A stretch of DNA of 59,536 nucleotides. Source: Ophiothrix spiculata. Lineage: Eukaryota; Echinodermata; Ophiuroidea; Amphilepidida; Ophiotrichidae. Under the pieces are notes generated by a model. That model made no database searches and had not been told where the DNA came from. It was given only the letters and a program-made list of their open reading frames with translations. The translations under genes and the position numbers were made by a program. The stretch lies in assembly GCA_000969725.1 (NCBI GenBank), contig JXSR01S002225.1; one strand, written 5' to 3'. Shown here piece by piece: positions 38,101 through 47,100 of this stretch (position 1 is its first letter; each line of letters opens with the position of its first letter).

Positions 38101-41100
38101 CAACCAGTTAACGAGAACGCGAACGTAACATTCTGGTTATTGTGTTGAAGAGTCACTTTTTCTTTCGGCAATTGCCGGAAAGTGTAAAATCAGCATCGGA
38201 AATTCTCGGATAGTCGTGTTTTGAAAAGGTCTGTAGTCTGCATCAGAGATGATTCCTTGTTATGGAAAGTTTAACATCAAATCCATGGTCTGTATCTGTT
38301 TTGAAAGGTAACATGGCCAACTTGTTTATTGGCTGTGCCACAGGATTTCAAAAACAAAAGGTTAACTTAAACAACTGTAATCTTACAAATATATTTAACT
38401 GTAATCTTGTTTGGAAGACGCAGGTGACAAAGATGGTATTAAGCTTACCATTTTTACCCCCAACTTCAAAGTTTTGATTTAGCACACGGAGAACATCTGA
38501 GATCTACAGGATATACCAAGAACACAGACTGAAGAGAAAGTGTGCAAGGATTGTACTCAACAAATCTTTCTCAATTTAACTCAATTTGATTTCAACACAA
38601 TTCCAATTTCTTTTTCTGAATGAAAGGTAATACTGCTATATTTATAATTCTTCCAAAATTATCTTGTTAACTATTTCAGTCATAAAATCCATGGTACTTG
38701 TCTTCGGATGTTTAATTCAATTTCATATCAAGTTGACAATTGTATCCTTCAGTTACATTCTTGACATACATGTCTATACCGTGAGATAACTACCACTCTA
38801 AATTAACATATCAAGGATTGAGAGCCAAAAGGCAGTATCTGAATAACAACAATTCTAAGGTTCGAGTTCGAGACCTGATAGTTCTGTTGAGATGAATGAT
38901 TTAATAAAATCAACCAACTTGAGAGTTAAATCAAGATAAACGATTTGATTAAATCATTTTTCTGGAAAGAATCATCAGGTCTTGAACTCTTTGGACCTTG
39001 GGATTGTTGAGTCCACTACACTAAATAGACTAGCCTGGGGGTCGTTTTTGTGATCAGTGTTTAAAACACAGCAAATTTGACTGCACTTCTAAAAGCTAAC
39101 TTTATAAAATTGTAGAAGTGGTACGAGTTTGGTTAATATTTTGGTCTAATTATAAAATTAGGTCTATATTCAGGTTTTCCATTGCCATTTTGGATATCTT
39201 GACTACTTTGTTTTTATGGCTATTAAAACAATATGTTTGATTCTGGTAATTCACAATTTACATGAATAGGGATATCGTTCCAAACTTTGATGCCGTGTAT
39301 CTTTTGCCTTGGCGTACTTTTGTCTTCATTAATAAAGAAAAAGCAGTGTTGAAGCAACCAGTTGCTTTATTCTGGTTGCTTTATTCTTCAGTTTTCTTGT
39401 GCGTCTTGGATGCCATTTTGTACAGTAAGTCAATGGGCAGTTATAATGTGGTGTGTCGCCTGCTGTTACACAGATACGGCCTTTCGGCTCTCAACCCTCA
39501 GTATAGTGCATCCCCAATGCATGCATGAGCGAGCACTTTTTAAAAACAATTGTTAGTAGTACAAATCCTGCAAAGCAGTGGGAAAACCAAATGATCAAGA
39601 GGTAACAAGTAAATTTTCATCCCAATCCTCTACATTGGTATTTTTCTTAATCAACATTTATGCTGGTTCCTTCTATTCATCACTGTTCTCACTAGCCTAG
39701 TTGGTTAATTCTCGGACCGTTAAACATGTTAAACATGAGCTGTATTGATCGTTTCGCGTTCCAGCTCTATATCAGCGATGATTTGTTGGTACGGAACGTA
39801 TAACAACAAATTTATGCTCTGTATCAGAGATGATTCGTAGTTAAGACGTTCCGTTTTCTGAAGATTATAACGTACCTTTTCTACTTTAGCGTAGCGTTTG
39901 ATGTCAATTTCTTTCCTGCCATTCTCCTCTAAGAACACTGTTGACACGGCATCATAAGCTATCTTACAAGCCAAATCACCCCTACAAAAATAAACACACA
40001 AAGAGTGATTTATTTATAATTAAATAGGTTCACTTTAGTAAAACAATTCAAACTTAGTAGCCAAAAAAATCTTAAAAACTGAATTAAGACCTGCCTATTT
40101 CACATGAAAACCAATTGGACAGAAAATGCAGAAATACAAATAATTTTAAACTGAAATTACACTCTGTAAAAACAAAATTCTGATTTGATTATTTTCACCA
40201 AAAACGACACCATAATTGTATTCACACTAAAAAATAAATCAGACTTAATTAGCAGACAATATCAAAGTTCAGCTTTTCTCAACTCAATTTGCATTGATTC
40301 AAGTGGTTTGCATTTGATATTGATCTATTGGCACTGCTCAAGAAACTCATCTACACATACTCGGTGTATTTGTAAATTCTTTAAACAAAATTTCATGTTA
40401 AATCAAATTTTACCTACATTTGTATACCCTACATACCTGTTTTATAACGTTAGTTTGTTTTGCTTAAGAAAATTATGAAAATTAAAACACATGCCCATTT
40501 TTACATGTACTTGAATGAAAGTTAATACATGCTGGTAGATAAACATACTAAGATGGTTTAAACAGACTTTCAGCACTGCAAAAAGAAGCTGCAAAAATAA
40601 CTGGCTGTAATAATAACAAAAGTATGTTGCACATTACAATTACAGAACAGAGTATCTTACAACATTCAAACCAATCTTACCATTTGCTGATGAATTTGGT
40701 GCCAACACAGCTCTGTATAATCTTCATCATCTCATCTCTGTTGCTTACATCAACAGGTTTACTGAAAAGAAACAGATACGGTAACCATCAAGTTCATTGC
40801 CCTGTCATGTATGATATGGATAAAAGGATGGATCAAGTCTGATGGACCTCACAATGAATACAACCCTACAGAATATATCTGCTTCATATATGATCATTTG
40901 ATGTCCGTCAATCATTATTTACAAAGTTGTGTTCATTGAATATACAGCAAGTAAACTGTGTACATTGCAGTGTATTTAGCCAACTCAAAACTTTCACTGG
41001 TTGGTTGTAAAATTGAGGTATATCCAAGGAAATTGTAGAGGAATCTGTACTCACCGCCATCTTAGCTTGTTGTTGCTCATGCAGCAGAGTTATTGTACCT

Positions 41101-44100
41101 CTGGTATGTTCAAACTTTGGCCCGATATCCAGGCAGATTGCGTAAATCTTCACTTGACGCATTGATAGCGTGTTTATTTTGTTTTATTCGCAAACCATGT
41201 CTGCGTTTCAAGTAGCGTCTATTGCAACTTACTCTTATCAAAGTACACCAATTTTTTCCGCTAATTTGTTTTCAAAGACTCTCAAGGTGTGGTACGCAAG
41301 CCGTAAAATGCTAGAGGTACAATAACTCATACTTCATGAGCGACAATCCAAGATGGCCGCCATTCCATAGGATTTATAAATCAAGATTCCCCTACACAAT
41401 TTCCTTGGGTATATCAAATCTGATTCATTTGTTGATGTCTGTTTAGCATATGAACAAATCTGATTGCACACATTCCTACCGCTCATTGTCTGCCATTATT
41501 AAAGTGGTGCACAAGTCATATTCTGTTACGCATGTATTAAATCTGCATTGTACCATGGTTCAAACAGAATTGGATTAGAAATATGTGCTTCATTGTGCAC
41601 TATCAAACAAAGTTTTACTCATGTCATTGTCAATATCCCTGAGTTGCAGGGATTTGTGAAATCGGATTTGTCTATCAATCTGCACTTAGATTGTAATATT
41701 CCCTATAACAGCTTCCCAATATCGCTTGCATCGAAAAAGCAATTGATTCTAAATATCTTGCCCAAGGACATAACCCGTTGGCTGTAGCTGGATTCGAAAC
41801 CAAGACCTACTGATTCAGATAAAATTGGCATCCAACGAAAATGGCAAAAGTTTGTATTTTTTCTTACACATCAAGATCATAAATTGCAGCATCTTTGAAC
41901 TCCTCTTAAATACTTGCATATTGCCAACATTGTCTGGAAGATGGAGGTGACAAACATGGTAATTAACTTTCCATTTTTACCCCCAACTTCCAAGTTTTGA
42001 TTTAGCACACGGAGAACATCTGAGATCTACAGGATATACCAAGAACACAGACTGAAGAGAAAGTGTGCACGATGTTCCCATTAATGTTGTTTTAAACTCA
42101 CCTAGACGTGATACAAATTTGATTTCACTTTGTTAACATTGTCTAGGAAATTGTGGCATCAACTTAAGAAACACATGGTGCATGCAGGCTAATAAAATTA
42201 ATGAAAATTATGGCCATGGGTCAAACAACTTGCAAAAGTAATGATATTTTCAGGATAATATCAGACAAACATTATTAGTTATTGGGTGAAGCGGAGGTAT
42301 GTTATGGGAAATATAGATTTATGCGGTTGAGCCCAAGTGAATTAGAATAAATCTAATTTAAGTTAGGTACGTGTCATGAGTGTTTACCGGTGCGTGTGGA
42401 GTGGTCATTATGCTATAATGACTTGTATTGTGTTCAATACTATAAAATTTGCATGTTCTATTAGGGGCGTAGTGGTTTACGATGGATTTACCACTTCACG
42501 CTAGTTCCTCATTCAGTACACACGCAAAATTTTCAACAGCTATTTCATAGGCAGCCTTTTTAGTAATGCTTCAAGCATGTCTACAGCACCAGTAACGAAA
42601 CAGGACTTGGAGGATATTTTAACCGCGTTCAATGCTAGACATGAACAATTGGTGGAAGACAAAGTAAACTGCCTGACTGCAAAATTTGAGGCTAAATTGA
42701 AATCTTCTTCCGAACAACAATCACTCAAATGGAAACGGGAAGGACACAAAAAGCAATTTGAATTTAACAAGGCTGTACTTGACTCCCTGGAAGAAATAGT
42801 GGAAATTAATCAGAGTCCAGAAATTGATACAAAATTGGACGGGATAAAAGCTTCAATAAACAATCGTCAGAAATTAATTCGTATTGCCGATACGTCGCCG
42901 TCAGGCTGGGTAACGGTGGATGAATATGTATCGAAAGAAATGGCCAATGATTCGGATGATGATCGCAGATTGGTGCGAGCAGAGACAAGAGCATCAAGAA
43001 AGCTCAAGGCGTCACAAAAACTTAAATCATCAAACAAGCGCTTCAAATCTCAACCAGCTACAGTTACTACTGCTGTTAATAATTCTAACCAGCCCTTTCG
43101 TACAGGCGGTACCACAGCGAGATTTAGACCATATCCAGTATCAACCGATACATGCTATTCCTGCGGTGGTGCCGGTCACTGGAGAAAACAAAATCCAAAA
43201 TTGTGTGTAAATAGTTTGTTTTCTGGTAAAACGATTGAAGTTTAGAACTTAAATACTCGTGGGCGAAGTGTCATATCCAGGTAAAACTATTTATTTTTCC
43301 CCCTACTTTTTAAGCTTTATTTCACAAAAATTAACAAAAACGAACCACTTTTGGTGAACGTTTGCAATTCAACCAATTTTGTAATTTATCCCCTTGTTTT
43401 GGCAGCCATTTTGTTTTATGCAAATTAATCACTGTTCCACCACCTAGATTTTTCTAGATTTTTGATGTGTTGTTGTATATTATCCTGTGAATATCATAAC
43501 TTTTGCAATTTGTTTGACCCATTTTTTTAATTTTTACTAGCCTAATGTATATACTCTATCAATCTTGAAGTATGTAACAACTTAACAAGCAGCCGTTTAA
43601 CGCACAAAAACCAATATGACCATAGGAGGAAATAAATTAGTCTGTATTTTCCAAATAAACAAGATGTACTTAATCTTGCTGAATATTCAAATTAACTTAT
43701 TTTCAAGGTTTATCAAAATTAACCACAAATAATACCAAAATCATTAACAATTCACATACAAAAATATTAATACGCAGTGATTTGGTCTTAATCAATCCTA
43801 ATCAATCATTACTAGTCTCTTACACAATACAACACCAGCATATCAGTTCACTGTGTGGTAGATGGATCTTGTAACAGAGTCTGATTGCTTGTTACATACG
43901 TCAAGGTGTATAGAGTATAATTGGATGGTAACATGATTAACTGACTTCAATATTTGTTGTAATGAGGCAAAGTATTTACCTGACTTTATCTTTCATGATC
44001 TGCACCATGTCTTCCATTGCTTGCTTGTAAGCACTGATGATAACCGTTGGATGCATCTGTTGTTCTAAGAATGTTTCTGCCACTGCCATCATCTCACCAG

Positions 44101-47100
44101 CTAAAATATTAAGGGAAAAAAGGAAAATATTACTTAAAGGGCAATTTCCACTTTTCCACTTTTCCACTCTCAAAGTCACCTCTATCAAAATTCAGTTTCT
44201 TAGCTTATAAGAATCCTCAACTGGTATGTGTTACAATCCCCAAACCATTCTGTCATATGAACTTGCATTTTCGAGAAAAGTGATACAATGTAAAATGTGT
44301 CATTTTCTAATTATTGTCGGGGCCCCGACAGTAATTACAACACAGTAGCCTGTGGGGATTTTTCAAAATGCTGAAAATCTTGTAACTTGGAAACGAAGGG
44401 TCAGAATCAAGTGAAATTTTCAGTGTATATTTATGTTGTACATTTCTTTTTATTTAGCTAGAAAAGAAGCAATTTTTGTCACATCAAATTCATGAATTGC
44501 ACCTTTAAGAATCATTGTAATTGCAAGCCCCTATCTCACAAGGCCAAGGTATAAGCCAAGGCTCTACAAAACAACTATTACCAGTGATATTTACAGTCAA
44601 TACAAAATTTAAAATTGATGGAGGGGAATATTTGATTGATAGCTATATATAATCAATCCGTGGGTCAGTGGTAGGTTCTATTTTAAAAAGTAAAAGGCTG
44701 TGGTACTGCTTTTTTCACCATTCTCAATCAAATATGTACTACTTCATTATATTGTAGCATCAATGTCAATCTGTTTGATATCATTTAAACTTTTTAAAGG
44801 AAGATAATAACCTTGAACAATACCACCATCACACATGAGACATGACTAAATGGAAATTCCTATGTCTTGACTTCATTAATACGTGACATTAACATACTCC
44901 ACTGAGATGCTTTGGGTTGCATTCTTAAAGAACACTTAATTGGCAATTTACTGCCTGGACTATCCATCTTAATGTAAACTCTAGGTGGATACTTCTCAAT
45001 TAATTGATGCAGCATCGTTAATGGTTTTTTGAAAACCTTTAATATTTCAGACACTTCTTCATTGTAATGAGACCATTGTTGCACCAGAAGGCCTAATAAA
45101 ATTGATTGTTTGATTCTCGTCCATAGGATTTTCTGGCTAGATGGGGGAGGTATGTTTTCTCCAATGCAAAATTAGTAAATTAGCAAAACATCTTTTTTTC
45201 TTTTTAAATGGGATTTTTTGAGGGATTAAACCCTCCTAGTAAAAAGTGATGACTTTCACTCAATCAACATGTGAATATTATTAAGCCAGTTTTCATTCTC
45301 CCATATATTTGTTTTTAAAATCCAATTCTACTTGACTTGAAGGAGTGCTATCGTATCAAAAGGTGACAAATCACTGTTAAAGCCATCTAGCTAGTGAGAT
45401 ACGGATACCCACCCTCTGATATCAATACTATTTACTAAGTCCAATATTTTCAATCCTGCTCGTATATCGCTATTAATTACAAGCTTACGACAACTTAGCC
45501 ATCTGGATTTTCATTTGCATTCCTGCTTAAATTCAAGCAGCATAAGACTGAGAATAATATTTGGTTCTAGAAATTGTTTGTATTTAGCTTATATAATACA
45601 ACAAACTGAAGATTTATGAGGCAGAAGATTGAAGACCTTTTCAGCAACAAGGGGTGTTCAATAAATTCATGGCCTGAGGTAGAAAGAGATGCGCTATGCA
45701 GTTTTTATTAATATGTTAAGTAGATGAACTCAAATGATGACTATTTGGAAAGTTTCAAGTAAATATCTGCTTTCATTTTTATGATAAGAACCCACATATA
45801 TTCCAGTGACTGGGTGGTTTTGATGGGGTGGGTCACATGTGGCAGCAATAGCAGCAAAACTTGTTATCTGTACACATTTGACTACTTCTCGTATAAACCC
45901 GAATGCACAGTTGTGTCTCCAAATGGCTCGGAACTAGAATTGCCTACTTTAAATTTTATTCTAGCCTCACCATTACTTAAAAAAATCCTCAAAGACTTCA
46001 TATCATTTTGCTGCAAATCCCTTTATTTTCACTTATAAATGATATAATCCAATCAACTTGGAAGATTATTAGCCAATCATGAGCCAGACTTGCTTACCCA
46101 GGATGATAACTGATGTGGTACCATCACCAACTTCTTCATCTTGTGTACGACTGATCTCTATCATGGATTTGGCTGCAGGATGCTGAACAGTGATCTAGTT
46201 AGATAACAAATAAAATAATTGCAAAAATAGGACTTGTGCCAAAATATGAAGTCAATTTCTAAAATTTCATGAGTTACAAAATTATTATTTTAATCACTTG
46301 GCACCTGATGGGCAATTTTTTTTTTTTTTTGAAAATTTGGGTCATCTTATAAAAAAAACCTGGATAGAAATCTCTTTCAAGGTGGGTTGAACTCCCCACC
46401 CACAAGCTCCTGGATGGAACACCTGACAGACAGACAAATGGATAGATGGGAGGACACTGACTTTCATACTAAGCAAGCCAGACCTATTATAAATTCTTGC
46501 AGCCCAGGTCCCATTAGCTCAGTGTAACTGCCGAGTACATTAGCTGAATACATTAGCAAGGCTCTAGGTTGCCTAATGTAATTGAATTAGGTGTGCTGAC
46601 ATTTCAGGCTGCATAATTCCTGGGCTACAAATTCCTACCATGCTGCCCTGAATCAGTTAGATTTCTCTGAGAAAAAGGTTTACAGAAATGTTTGAATTCT
46701 CCCACATTCAAGCACGAGGTATGTCCATAGATTTACAGGGAAGATACCAGGCTCATCGACATTTTTATCCTGGCAAGGAGACAAAATTGGGGGTATTCAG
46801 GTTTTTTCCAATGATACATCAAATCTTGTCATAATAAATTAAACACACACATATGCTTTGCAAGATGGCCTATCATTCACATAAAGTATTGCGCAGTTTG
46901 TCTCTACGCCCAAAACAAAAAGTTGAGTTTTGACAGGAACCAAGTGGCCCGGAAAAATAATCCGATTTGTGTTCCATAGATGACGACGCCATTACATGGG
47001 CTGGTATACACAATCTGGTATATTCCCCGTAAATATATGGGTATGTCACAAATCTGCGCAAGAATTTGGATTATAGTGAACTACCTGTAAGTTAATGTTT

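Larger units (their letters stand above)
36845..38810. repeat. ~510 bp direct duplication (36845-37351 and 38300-38810)
   Basis: Both blocks start GGTAACATGGCCAACTTG and end TACCACTCTAAATTAACATA, with scattered differences. Each contains one exon-like repeat copy. The first is followed by the 52 bp minisatellite and an inserted TIR element. The second is followed by another TIR element and two more minisatellite units (39755-39850), so a larger composite was probably duplicated. Confidence 0.9.
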
